A stretch of 64,000 nt of DNA from Epithemia pelagica. Lineage: Eukaryota > Bacillariophyta > Bacillariophyceae > Surirellales > Surirellaceae. Every line of letters begins with the position of its first letter. Positions within the stretch are counted from its first letter, which is position 1. The stretch spans positions 1,364,001 to 1,428,000 of the forward strand of contig OX337231.1 in the NCBI GenBank assembly GCA_946965045.2, read 5' to 3'. The notes beneath the pieces were generated by a model. The model made no database searches. It saw only the letters and a list, made by a program, of their open reading frames with translations, and was not told the DNA's origin. The position numbers and the translations under genes are program-made. Of this stretch, positions 51,869 to 61,290 are shown piece after piece.

Positions 51869-52091
51869 TTAATATGTCAGACGTACTGAAATCACACTGT
51901 GTTTTCGACAACTATAGTTATTGCACAGCGCGTTACTATGCTTTGGTTACCGGTACCATATGATTTTGTATAGAAGTATCTCAAGACATAAATACTGGAG
52001 AGTCATGGTGCACTAAATTGGTGTTATGGAAATAGTTCGGGATGAACATGGCTTCCACGAGTGCCTCGTCGGAAAGTTCCTCGGTGGGATC
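51693..52091 (+). repeat. Right arm of the large inverted duplication
   Basis: This 399-bp stretch holds the authentic 3' end of the second EF-hand gene, the spacer, and a reversed fragment of the PrimPol 3' end. It is the reverse complement of 44051-44424 apart from small indels and substitutions. Confidence 0.88.
52024..52091 (-). pseudogene. 3' fragment of PrimPol
   Basis: On the minus strand this copies the last 24 or so codons of PrimPol but has lost 4 bases (the GGCT after GCCATGTT), which shifts the frame. It has no upstream part and no function is expected. Confidence 0.85.
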
Positions 52092-52554
52092 CGACATCCG
52101 ACCATCATATTATGGTCATTTGGCCGCTAGAATCTAGGGTCTGGCCTCATCACCCGGCGCGGCACTAGCTGCTCCTTCTGGTATCGCACGCACGCAGGCC
52201 ATTATGCAGCCTATCCGGTGCGGCCGTGACAAAACAAGACTGCAACTTTTCCTTCCAAGAACATCAACCATCTTTGTTTTGTTGTCGTTCGACATAGACG
52301 ATAATTACTGAACTGTATTGAGAGAGGATGATTGTTGACCCGACTAGTATACATTGTTGAAAACGACCTTGCTACTTTATTGTTCGGAGCGCCAGTCATT
52401 TAAATTCAATTTTTGATTCTTCGGAGCGTTGAAGAAAGCGGCTTCGTTTTGGTTGTCATTATCCTTTTGCATGGGTCTTTGGTGGAGACTCTCTGGCACG
52501 GAACCACCCTTGCTGCTCGTCGTGTGTGTGGTGATTGAACTTCACAACACGACC
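52092..52554. other. Intergenic region upstream of PP1
   Basis: Unique sequence after the inversion scar. The PP1 frame is open from 52429, but the first 42 codons look like leader. No other feature is seen. Confidence 0.4.
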
Positions 52555-53946
52555 ATGGATATCTCCTCGGTTGATCGGCAGCAACAGAAGCAGTATCCTC
52601 CAGCTCAATCTACCTTGTCCGTGACATCGTCGTCCTTGCACTACAGCAGTTATCCACCTCCTACTTTGCCACTGCAGTACCCCACGGCGGCCTTTTCGGC
52701 CGCCTCATCTGTGGCATCTCCTCAATCCTCCCTACAAACGGCACGTCTACCACAACAGAGTCGCGATCCTTCCTCAGTGAGTCGGACGACGACACTTCCA
52801 TCTTCCGTATTGTCGCCTGTTTCGTATCGTCATCATGCACCAGAAGCCACGCCGTTACCGGCCGAACCCTCTCTGGAACCAGTGATTGCCGTGACACAAC
52901 GTCTCTTGAGCTTACGCGGCAGTCGTCCAGGAACTGAAGGACACTTGCACGAAGACGACATTAAAATGCTCTGTCGCTTGGCTCGACCCATTTTGTTGGA
53001 ACAACCGATGATGTTGGAGTTGGAAGCCCCCATGAAAATTTGTGGCGATGTGCATGGACAATATACCGACTTGCTGCGCTTGTTTGAATATGGAGGTTTT
53101 CCACCCGAAGCCAATTATTTGTTCCTGGGCGACTATGTCGATCGCGGCAAACAATCGATTGAAACCATTTGTTTGCTCTTGGCCTACAAGATCCAATATC
53201 CACTCAACTTTTTTATACTACGAGGCAATCACGAAAGTGCCGGTATCAATCGCATTTATGGATTTTACGACGAATGCAAACGGCGGTATTCCATCAAATT
53301 GTGGAAAGTCTTTTCCGATGTCTTTAATTGTCTGCCCGCCGCCGCTGTGATTGACGAACGAATCTTGTGCATACATGGCGGGTTGTCTCCTCAATTGCAA
53401 GAATTGGACCAGATCGCCGACCTTGAACGACCCTGCGAGGTTCCCGATTCCGGATTGTTGTGTGATTTGTTGTGGAGTGATCCCGATGCCAATATTACCG
53501 GATGGGCGGACAATGATCGAGGTGTCTCGTACGTCTTTGGCGCGAACGTCCTCGTGGATTTTTTGGACCGACATGGTTTGGACTTGTTGGTACGGGCTCA
53601 TCAAGTGGTGGAAGATGGCTACGAATTCTTTGGTGGACGCAAACTTGTCACGGTTTTTAGTGCGCCCAATTATTGTGGCGAATTTGACAATGCCGGCGGC
53701 ATGATAACCATTGCACACGATTTAACCTGTTCCTTTCAAATCCTCAAACCCAGTCATTCTCGTCACCACGCATCTCTGGCTGCAGCAACCACTGCAACAT
53801 CGCGAGGAGAAGGAACGCGACGTCCAAATCCCAGAGAGCATAAAAAGGACTCCACCAAGACCACTCCGACAAGCAGTAGCAGTGTCGAACCATCCTCCGT
53901 GTCCAGTCGAACCATGGGCAGTGGTCTTCTTCGCAGCACCTTTTGA
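52555..53946 (+). CDS. Serine/threonine protein phosphatase PP1 catalytic subunit
   Basis: The product is 463 residues, compared with about 330 for typical PP1. A 105-residue Ser/Gln/Pro-rich N-terminal extension and a basic Ser/Thr-rich C-terminal tail of about 65 residues flank a complete catalytic core. The core carries GDVHGQ, GDYVDRG, LRGNHE, the [10 protein letters not shown] segment, [16 protein letters not shown] and [15 protein letters not shown], covering all metal and phosphate ligands (Asp, His, Asn, Arg). PP1 binds two metal ions and is steered by RVxF-type regulators. The residues after GNHE are SAGINR instead of the usual CASINR. The ATG at 52555 was chosen because the upstream in-frame codons read as leader; an ATG at 52429 would add a hydrophobic segment of uncertain meaning. 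Confidence 0.92.
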   Translation: MDISSVDRQQQKQYPPAQSTLSVTSSSLHYSSYPPPTLPLQYPTAAFSAASSVASPQSSLQTARLPQQSRDPSSVSRTTTLPSSVLSPVSYRHHAPEATPLPAEPSLEPVIAVTQRLLSLRGSRPGTEGHLHEDDIKMLCRLARPILLEQPMMLELEAPMKICGDVHGQYTDLLRLFEYGGFPPEANYLFLGDYVDRGKQSIETICLLLAYKIQYPLNFFILRGNHESAGINRIYGFYDECKRRYSIKLWKVFSDVFNCLPAAAVIDERILCIHGGLSPQLQELDQIADLERPCEVPDSGLLCDLLWSDPDANITGWADNDRGVSYVFGANVLVDFLDRHGLDLLVRAHQVVEDGYEFFGGRKLVTVFSAPNYCGEFDNAGGMITIAHDLTCSFQILKPSHSRHHASLAAATTATSRGEGTRRPNPREHKKDSTKTTPTSSSSVEPSSVSSRTMGSGLLRSTF

Positions 53947-54576
53947 GCACCTTTACTTTAGGGGCGAGGGCTTTGTTTTGCATCCCCACCATTGGAGCAA
54001 GGTTATCGTGTCCCTGGAAAGCTTTGTCGAGAGATGAAATTCATGGTTCATCCTGCGTCGAAAGCATCCCAGCTTGCGGTCGAAAAGGTTTCTGGGCGAC
54101 CAGTTGGTGGTGGGCATCGAAGTGAATCCACCCCCTTGTGCGACCGTGCACTAGTGACGGAAACGGGCAACTGCCCTTATTGCACAGACCGACAAGAAAT
54201 TTGTATCCTGCTGGAGTAGAAACTCCACGGTTTGTGCCGTGGTGGATGGACCTTTCGGTCCATAAGCAGCGATCATAATTTCTAGTTTAAGCTCTGGGAC
54301 CCTTTCGTAGTATTCTCCACGCCCAACTGCTCCGTATTTCGTTGCGAAAAGGAATGCTTTGTATGCTTGATGCGACTTGGACTCCACTCGATGGTGAGAT
54401 TGTCGTTCTCGATAGTGTTGCCAAGGCACCCACTCCGGAAGGCTCACTCCAAGTCGGAAGCACCACCATTCAGTGATCTTGATCTCCTACGAGCATAAAC
54501 TCCCTTGTCTTTTTGGAGAGGGAAACAACACATTCAAAATGATTGGAAGAAGCGATCATTAATTCCTATCGTGCCC
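53947..54576. other. Convergent intergenic region, PP1 to XseA-like gene
   Basis: 630 bases. On the minus strand a stop-to-stop frame of about 105 codons (54151 to about 54480, with WVPWQHYRERQSHHR and FLFATKYGAVGRGEYY) reads somewhat like protein but has no good ATG and no recognised domain. It may be a decayed gene fragment. Confidence 0.35.
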
Positions 54577-56946
54577 TTAAAAGAATTGAAGGATGGCACC
54601 CAGTACCACCAGGCCACCGGACAACCAGGCATAGTATTGTTTCCATTGGATGGCTTCTTGTTGCTGTTCTTGGACTTGTCGCATTTCTTGTAATGTTTGT
54701 TGCAATTGTTGTTGTAAGTTCTCTCGTTCTTGTTTGGCTTGTTCATTCCCCTGCAATACTTGTTGTTGTAACTGCCCTCGTTCCACCCGACCGGCTTCCT
54801 GGGCGTTTCGTATTTCGTCTTGCAAGGCTTGCTTTTCCTGGTTCAGTCGATGTTGTTGTTGTTGATACTGTTTCAATTGTTCGGATTGTTGTTGTTGTAA
54901 CTGCGCTCGTTCTGTCTGACTTGTTTCCTGAGCCTTTCGCATTTCCTCTTGTAAGTTGTGCTTTTCTTGAACGAGCAGCGCTTGTTGTTGTCGATGCTGT
55001 TCCAATTGATCCGAAACTTGTTGTTGCAATTTCGTTCGTTCCGTCTGACCGGTTTCCCGAACCGTTTGCATTTCGTCGTTCAAGCCTTTCTTTTCCTGAG
55101 CCAGTCGAGCTTGCTCTTTTCGAAGCTGTTCCAATTGTTCCACCAAGGCTTGTTGTGCCTCTTGTTGCCGTTTTCGCTCTTGTGCTTGTTGTTCTTCCAC
55201 CTTTTGTTTCAACAACAATTCACTTCGGTCCATTTCCCGTTGGGTTGTCACGGCCAATTCCTTGAGCCAGGCTCCAATTTTGGTGGGCGTTGTGAAATTG
55301 CAATCGGCCATGTCATCCAACAAGGTCGAGTCGGTCGCATGTCCCAAGGCTGTCACCAGGGGCAATCGGCAATCCAAGGCTGTTTCAGCCAAGTTGGGAT
55401 CGTCAAAGACACCCAAGCCATCCCCACCTCCCCTTACAATGGCAATGACATGGACCGGTTGGCCCTGCTCGTTCACATGCAAGTCCTCCTGGGCCAACAA
55501 TTCTTGCAAGGGACCTGGATGAGAGAGATTCACTCGTTTCCAGGTCAGTTCGTATTGGGTTGCGACATCTGAGCCCAAGGCTTGTTGCACATCTTGATCG
55601 ACAATCGAGGTTTCTCCTGTAATGAAAAGGAGACGAGGGAGTTGGTCCGTCGTCTCGTGTTGGTCCTTGTCGTCTTGCGCATGTCCATGTCGTCGTGTCA
55701 AGAGTTTGTGTTTCAAGACATCTTCGACTCCAGTCGTACGAGGTGGTTGGTGTGCCCTTCTACGCAACAGTCGGAGTCGATGTTCTTCTTGAGGGGACAG
55801 AGGTTCCATGGAAGAATCGAAAAGAGCTGCTTGTGTCACTTCAAAGATTAATTGGACCGAACAGTTTTTCGTCACTGCCTTGCGCGTGACAAAGCCTTGG
55901 ACTTGCACCATTTCTCGTGCAGCAGCTCCTGTCAAGGAGGAGGAAGATGGACTGCGCTTGTGTTTTTGTGGACCGCCATCCAAAAAGACTTGAGTGTACA
56001 TGGTTTGAGGAATTTTCAAGGTAAGGACGCAATCGGCATCCGTGGCATCGTAGAGTTGTTCGTAGTAATAGCCCACATAGGATCGTTTGCTGCCAGATGG
56101 TTGTACCAAACCCTGTACCTGTTGCAATTGATGTTCGAGAGGTCCTTCCAAACGCAAAGAATTCTGAAAGAATTCACGAATGGAGCGAGGGGTCAACACT
56201 GGAGCAGCACTTGAAGTTGTTGGAGTGTTGTTGTTGGTTTTTGTATTTCTAACAGCGTCAAGAGCGCTTGAGTCGGGTGGTCTCTCGGATATTCTAGGAG
56301 ATTCCCTACGAGGAGGAGAAGTCGTATCCATAACGGAAAAGGAGGAGGTAGAGAAAAAGGACTCGTCGTCGATCAATGGTATCGAGGAGGAGGCCTTGGG
56401 TGTTGTAGATGTGGATGCCTTTTTCGATGCTTTCTTGGAGGTGACAGTGGATAACGAGACAGAGGATGTCACCCTTGGTGAGAGAATTGAGGTTTCATCA
56501 TCCGAGTTTGTTTCGGGTTTGATTCTTGGTTTGGAAGTGGCAATGGTCGTGGTAGAGGAAGATGCTTTGGGGAGACCATTGGTCGCCGTGTCTGTGGTCG
56601 TCGTCTTTGTCTTGGTCTTTGTCGAGGCTCGTCGGGGTCTCGTCGACTTGGTGGTGGTTGAGGAGAAACGACCCGGGCCACTGACCTTCGTCACGCCAAG
56701 GAAGGAATGGCGAGTACCATCAATTCTTGGAGGAACGTTTGAGTGTTGTGGTTGTGGATGCCAAATTGTGGATCTTCCAGAGGGTGTCTTTGGAACCAAT
56801 CTGGGAATTGAAGTCGCAGAAGGAAGGATTCTCTTCATGATTGCAACTCCAAGGATTTTCTGTTGTCGACAGGCCAAAGCCATTGTGGCCTTCAGACATG
56901 GATGGATCTTTTCTCGCGATTTCCGGAGAACCGCGGGGGAGTACAA
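54577..56946 (-). CDS. Exodeoxyribonuclease VII large subunit homologue with coiled coil and C-terminal membrane anchor
   Basis: The frame is 789 residues. The N-terminus is basic with possible mitochondrial targeting character (MALACRQQKILGVAIMKRI from residue 22), then a Ser/Thr-rich linker to about 270. An OB-fold-like part (about 320-385, with VQVQGFVTRKAV) and the catalytic core (about 430-560) match XseA: VIAIVRGGGDGLGVFDDP and PLVTALGHATDSTLLDDMA, the two conserved Gly-rich and GHxxD segments of the exonuclease. Then comes a long coiled coil (about 575-765) containing three tandem 43-residue units, and a hydrophobic end (AWLSGGLVVLGAILQFF) like a tail anchor. Bacterial XseA needs small XseB subunits; the coiled coil may stand in for them. 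The exact start is uncertain. It is likely of bacterial or organellar origin. Confidence 0.75.
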   Translation of the reverse strand: MYSPAVLRKSREKIHPCLKATMALACRQQKILGVAIMKRILPSATSIPRLVPKTPSGRSTIWHPQPQHSNVPPRIDGTRHSFLGVTKVSGPGRFSSTTTKSTRPRRASTKTKTKTTTTDTATNGLPKASSSTTTIATSKPRIKPETNSDDETSILSPRVTSSVSLSTVTSKKASKKASTSTTPKASSSIPLIDDESFFSTSSFSVMDTTSPPRRESPRISERPPDSSALDAVRNTKTNNNTPTTSSAAPVLTPRSIREFFQNSLRLEGPLEHQLQQVQGLVQPSGSKRSYVGYYYEQLYDATDADCVLTLKIPQTMYTQVFLDGGPQKHKRSPSSSSLTGAAAREMVQVQGFVTRKAVTKNCSVQLIFEVTQAALFDSSMEPLSPQEEHRLRLLRRRAHQPPRTTGVEDVLKHKLLTRRHGHAQDDKDQHETTDQLPRLLFITGETSIVDQDVQQALGSDVATQYELTWKRVNLSHPGPLQELLAQEDLHVNEQGQPVHVIAIVRGGGDGLGVFDDPNLAETALDCRLPLVTALGHATDSTLLDDMADCNFTTPTKIGAWLKELAVTTQREMDRSELLLKQKVEEQQAQERKRQQEAQQALVEQLEQLRKEQARLAQEKKGLNDEMQTVRETGQTERTKLQQQVSDQLEQHRQQQALLVQEKHNLQEEMRKAQETSQTERAQLQQQQSEQLKQYQQQQHRLNQEKQALQDEIRNAQEAGRVERGQLQQQVLQGNEQAKQERENLQQQLQQTLQEMRQVQEQQQEAIQWKQYYAWLSGGLVVLGAILQFF
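54720..55107 (-). repeat. Three tandem 129-bp units in the XseA-like coiled coil
   Basis: The coding strand holds three units of 43 codons, starting at about 55107, 54978 and 54849. Each begins RLAQEK, LLVQEK or RLNQEK and contains an E-M/I-x6-ET or EA block and a Gln run. They form a minisatellite within a coiled coil. Confidence 0.7.
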
Positions 56947-57280
56947 TGATCTGTGATGGCGACGGCCAGACTGGTGATATCTTCGTCGTCATCGTCCATC
57001 AAAATCAAAAGAATCCATCAAAATCCTCGCCATCATAACCACGGTCTCTTGTGTCGTTCGGTCCATCCACGAAGAAACGGTTGGAAAGCCCCTCGTGTGG
57101 TCTTGTGTTGTCCTCGTTGGTCCCCTGGTGCGTGTGTGTGGTGTCGCTTTTCTTGTTTGGTATCTCGTATCTTTGTGTGGGACGGTTCTTCGTTTCTGGC
57201 GCACCCATCACGTGTCCGTTACACACAACATGGGGCAAGAACAACACCCACGACGACGACAAGACTGGACCCATGGTGGT
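56947..57280. promoter_or_regulatory. Divergent upstream region of XseA-like and dioxygenase genes
   Basis: 334 bases between outward-facing genes. The dioxygenase frame is open through part of it (from 57095) but does not look conserved. Confidence 0.35.
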
Positions 57281-58681
57281 ATGGTATCCAAAACGCAATT
57301 CGCTAGGCAGGGGGTTGTCATTCTAGTGACGCTGCTTCCCTTGACGGTTGGATTTGTGATTCCATCATCGACCACCACAATATGTAGAATACCGAGAAGG
57401 ATACTCCCGACCAGGGCATTTTATGACAATCGATACAAAGACACCAACAATCCCTGGGTGCTATATGCAACCAAGAAAAAGAGCAAGAAAAAGAGTGGAC
57501 CCTCCAAACCACAACAACAGGGATTCGGGACGACCCTGAGCAAATCGGGAGGAAGTGGAGGAAAAGGAACGACTCCCACACAACAACCAGGAGACAATGA
57601 CACACAGAACCACAACACGGATGACGATTATGCCGCCTTTCCACGGTTGGATCCAGATGTCCAAGAAACGTTGATTCCATGTCCCTCGTCTATCTTGTTT
57701 GACGAAGCGGGTGTCTTGCCGGACGAAGTCTACGAGCGTCTCACCCATATTTATGGATTGAGTCGATTTAATCAGGAGCTGGAATTCCATAATGGCGCCT
57801 CCACCCTCTTGTTCAGCCTCGTCTCGGAGGATGCAACCTCGGAACTCGGTCTTCCCTTTGCCTTGAACAACGACTCCGAACAGAAGAAGGACGATCCTGC
57901 GGCACCATCCACTCGAAATTTGGCATCCGTCTTGAATCAATTACCGCCTTTTTCCGAATTTCGTGTGTTGCACATGGATCCTCTGGTTTTGGCCATTGAT
58001 GACTTTTTTACCGAGGAGGAATGCGATGCCTACATAGCCATGTCCTTGGAGGAGGGATCGGATCATGTCATGCAAAGTCAATCACCAACCGTGGGCAAGG
58101 ATTCCGCCTCGAGATCGCAACGAACCTCCACAACCTGGTATCATTATTATAGTCACACACCTCAACTCATGGCCAAGGCTACCAAACTTGTGGGATTGCC
58201 AACCTTGCATCAATGGGAAGAACCGCAGACGGTCCGGTATCGCAAAACGGAAAAGTTTACCTGGCATTTGGATGCCTTGGGGCCCAGCGAAAGTCGACCC
58301 ACCAAGGGTGGACAGCGCATTGCCACCTTGTTGGTCTATCTTTCCAACTTGTCCCCCACGGATGGCGGTGCCACCATGTTTCGAGATTTGACGACACCAC
58401 GGGGAGACCGATTGGCCGTCCTTCCGAAAAAGGGGTCGGCCCTCTTGTTTTTTCCGGCCGCCGGTGGCATTCCCAATGCCCCCTTTGACATTCGAACCTT
58501 GCATTGTGGGCAAGCGGTTCAAGCGGATGCCACACACGATAAATGGATTGCTCAATTGTGGCTGTGCGAAAAGGACTATACACCCACGGCACCGGATACC
58601 CAAAATTTACATGCCAAGGCACTGGAAGCCATTACCGAGTATTGTCAACAAAGCAACAGCAACGCTACACCAACAGCCTAG
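57281..58681 (+). CDS. Prolyl 4-hydroxylase-type 2-oxoglutarate/Fe(II) dioxygenase, probably plastid-targeted
   Basis: From the chosen ATG the product is 466 residues. A short basic start and a hydrophobic stretch (about 11-23) end in VG|FVIPSS; Phe at +1 fits a secondary-plastid signal, and a basic Ser/Thr-rich segment follows. The catalytic domain (about 230-440) begins near LAIDDFFTEEECDAYI, as in P4H proteins, and carries the iron ligands HLD in FTWHLDA (about 328-330), a distal His in RTLHCGQAV (about 407) and a Lys in DKWIAQLWL for the 2-oxoglutarate carboxylate. These enzymes hydroxylate proline or other residues; the substrate is unknown. The frame is open further up (ATGs at 57230 and 57095), but those starts would bury the signal. 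AATAAA lies about 20 bases after the stop (58702). Confidence 0.8.
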   Translation: MVSKTQFARQGVVILVTLLPLTVGFVIPSSTTTICRIPRRILPTRAFYDNRYKDTNNPWVLYATKKKSKKKSGPSKPQQQGFGTTLSKSGGSGGKGTTPTQQPGDNDTQNHNTDDDYAAFPRLDPDVQETLIPCPSSILFDEAGVLPDEVYERLTHIYGLSRFNQELEFHNGASTLLFSLVSEDATSELGLPFALNNDSEQKKDDPAAPSTRNLASVLNQLPPFSEFRVLHMDPLVLAIDDFFTEEECDAYIAMSLEEGSDHVMQSQSPTVGKDSASRSQRTSTTWYHYYSHTPQLMAKATKLVGLPTLHQWEEPQTVRYRKTEKFTWHLDALGPSESRPTKGGQRIATLLVYLSNLSPTDGGATMFRDLTTPRGDRLAVLPKKGSALLFFPAAGGIPNAPFDIRTLHCGQAVQADATHDKWIAQLWLCEKDYTPTAPDTQNLHAKALEAITEYCQQSNSNATPTA

Positions 58682-58980
58682 TCCCTCCATTACTTTTGCT
58701 ACAATAAACTGCAATGTTGTCGTATGGAATGTAGCAATGGTGGGCATGCTAGAGCTGTATTAGATGCGTCTTTTCGTTCACTGTGTGCTTGGTTTCAAAC
58801 CAACCGAAAAGAGCAGTGCATCCAAAGCTCGAAGCAACGCATTCGTGTACCCATGACTCAGCAAAACATTCGGCCGGACAAGTGCCCTCAAGTTCCCAGG
58901 GAGGAAGCTCAAAAGGATGGCGCCAGAGTCTTTCCATGTACAATGACACGTTGATCAGCTTGTTTTGCAGTCCCTCTGGT
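58682..58980. other. Convergent intergenic region, dioxygenase to SLC35F5-like gene
   Basis: About 300 bases. Apart from AATAAA near 58702 nothing else is recognised. Confidence 0.4.
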
Positions 58981-60585
58981 TCATAATATCTGCTGTAGCT
59001 GCACACTCTCTTCTTCTTCATCGTTGTCACCCGCGACGTCGTTATCATGGTAAGGAGGAACACCATGTGGATGATCTGCCGGATTCATCTCGTCGCAATC
59101 CACGTCATCTCGATAGGGATATGGACGTGTCGTCGTACTAGTTTCCAATGTCCTCGGACCATTTTCGTCGTGGTTGTTGTTGTTGGTGTGTTCCGCATCC
59201 TCGTTTCCAACATTGACCAGGACAAAGCCGGCCAAAACGGAAAGGGCTCCAAGCGTCGACAAAAAGGTCACGACATGAGATTTTCCCAACCAAAAAATGT
59301 CACTCAAAAAGGCCAAGGGAATGGTCATGCCCAAACCCACAGTCGCCACCGTGGCACTGGTCAACATGACAGCCCGCAACCACAAAAAGTCGGACAAGAC
59401 ATTATCCAACAAACCCTTGACAATGAGGGCACCCAGCACCCACCATGTGGCAAAGACCGTGGAATCACTGCCATTCTCCAATACGACATAGACGGCCACG
59501 GGCGCCAAGGTCGTTCCACTCAACAAGCCAATGTATCCCAAAATCAATTGCATACTGTACAAGGATTCATTGTGGGGACACAACATGCGTGTTTGGACGG
59601 CATATCCACCGTAACCGACGGCTGACAAGAGTCCCAAGACATCACCCCACAAGGCATTGGTCGAATGTCCTTGATCGTCCAAATATCGTTCTTGCAAACA
59701 CCGTCGGATCCAATCATGCCAATGTGGATCGTTGTCATTGATGTCAGTGTTTTGATTTGTGGACGAGGTTGCTGCATCGCTAAAGGCTGTGAAACAGCTG
59801 CCCAGGACGCCCAAGACAACTCCCAACAATTTGAGCCAACCAAATGATTCATCACGAGCCAAGACGGCAAACAAAAAGGTAAACAACGAACCCGTAGATG
59901 CCAAGACAGTGGAAGAGGTAATGGATGTGTGTTGGAGGGAGGCGTTGTAGGTCCAATTGGCAACGAACCAAACGGGTGCAATCCACATGGCGACATGCAG
60001 GTGTTGCCGATGAGTCCAGGGTCGAGTCGGTACGCCAATGACATCCGCATCTTCCTCTTCCTCATCTCCCATGTATTCGTCAAGGGCATTGGTATCGACA
60101 TCATTGGACGGTGGCGACTCTTCCGACGTATGAGAAGAAGAAGACGAGATATTGCGATACACTGGCGTCGTTGAACCATTCGTGGTGACTTCCCTTGATT
60201 CCCTAACGGATGAAAACTCTGGTGTTGCTGCTGGGAAGGAGGAAGATGATGTTCTTCGTCTTCTCCAACACAACTGAAACAATTGACGCCACAGTTGAGC
60301 TGCTTGTTGACGACGTTCTCGTTGGTCCAGAATCCAGGTTGACACAGAATGCGTGGGTAACCAAAGAGTGAAAAGGGACGACCCAATGTACGTCAAGAGA
60401 AAGGGTGAATCAAAGGAAAAATCTGTGTACAGAGACTGCACCAAGATGGAAGAGCCAGCCCATATTAATGCCACGAGGAAGATGAACACCAATCCTTGTA
60501 TGTAGCCAAAGGACCATTGCGGTCTCCATCTACAACATGATCTGGAGGTTTCTGGTCCAACATGGCGTAGTGATTCTGCCGCCAT
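58981..60585 (-). CDS. SLC35F5-like nucleotide-sugar/drug-metabolite transporter
   Basis: From the chosen ATG (MAAESLRHVG) the product is 534 residues. It has about ten hydrophobic spans: two before a 120-residue acidic hydrophilic loop (about 85-200), then eight closely spaced ones, the EamA/DMT layout of SLC35F5 and yeast THI74. Landmarks: VALIWAGSSILVQSLYT (about 37-53), FVANWTYNASLQHTSITSSTVLASTGSLFT (only NWTYNASLQHTSITSST is quoted as the key part, about 210-226), WGDVLGLLSAVGYGGYAVQ and WLRAVMLTSATVATVGLGM. It acts in the secretory pathway or vacuole membrane; the substrate is not known for this subfamily. The C-terminal tail is acidic and Asn-rich with no domain. The frame is open upstream to 61014 but unlikely to code. 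Confidence 0.82.
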   Translation of the reverse strand: MAAESLRHVGPETSRSCCRWRPQWSFGYIQGLVFIFLVALIWAGSSILVQSLYTDFSFDSPFLLTYIGSSLFTLWLPTHSVSTWILDQRERRQQAAQLWRQLFQLCWRRRRTSSSSFPAATPEFSSVRESREVTTNGSTTPVYRNISSSSSHTSEESPPSNDVDTNALDEYMGDEEEEDADVIGVPTRPWTHRQHLHVAMWIAPVWFVANWTYNASLQHTSITSSTVLASTGSLFTFLFAVLARDESFGWLKLLGVVLGVLGSCFTAFSDAATSSTNQNTDINDNDPHWHDWIRRCLQERYLDDQGHSTNALWGDVLGLLSAVGYGGYAVQTRMLCPHNESLYSMQLILGYIGLLSGTTLAPVAVYVVLENGSDSTVFATWWVLGALIVKGLLDNVLSDFLWLRAVMLTSATVATVGLGMTIPLAFLSDIFWLGKSHVVTFLSTLGALSVLAGFVLVNVGNEDAEHTNNNNHDENGPRTLETSTTTRPYPYRDDVDCDEMNPADHPHGVPPYHDNDVAGDNDEEEESVQLQQIL

Positions 60586-61290
60586 GATGGCTTGCTTCTC
60601 TCTCTCTGGTTTGTTCTTCTGGACTTTTATTGTTGTGGTTCGGTCACGTGTGACCATTTTTTTGTGGTGCGGCGGTAGGACTTTTGGTGGGTGTTGGTGC
60701 GACCACCCCACGAGTAGAGGTGAGCAGAAAGCTATGTCATCTATGAGCCATGACGACAGAAACCACTCCAACGCACCGAAGCCCGATCTAATGAATCTCT
60801 CCAATCTCCAAGAATCTGCGAGAGAAGATGAAGGCTGGGTACGTACTTTTCTTTCTTGCTTGAGATGGATGGATGGAGACGACGACAGTGGAGAACCCTC
60901 TATGACTACGATGATGCTGTAAACGCCTTGTTGGTCATAACACCTTCTACTCGTAGCGTCCACCTTAAACTTGAGAAGATGATGGACCATCTGTGCAAAG
61001 TTAACATTGTTCAAAAGGAAGTTTTCGAAGGATAATGCGTGTATTTAAATTGTAGTAATCTCTCTATGTCTTGAGTACAAAATACAGTGTCCAATCCTAG
61101 TGGGGACATACAGTGTGTGTGTTTAGCAAGAATGCGTTTCTTCCACAAAGCAGTGCGGTTTGATTCAATCAAATGGTGAAAGATCAGCGAAAAAGAGGCG
61201 AGGCAACATGCAAATGCAAGTAGCATATTCAAATGGAATGGTTTCCATGCAGTCGTGAATTGACAGTGCCACTGGCTCACAATGAATGAG
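60586..61290. other. Intergenic region between SLC35F5-like and small secreted protein genes
   Basis: 705 bases, both neighbours on the minus strand. Short ORFs (up to 112 codons) have no recognisable content. Confidence 0.4.

Noticed and set aside
54151-54480. Minus-strand frame of about 105 codons between PP1 and the XseA-like gene
   Set aside because: It reads a little like protein but has no ATG at its start, no recognised domain and no splice partner that I can see.
56180-56956. 258-codon plus-strand ORF rich in Val and Glu
   Set aside because: It is antisense to the Ser/Thr/Lys-rich linker of the XseA-like gene, which gives this composition.
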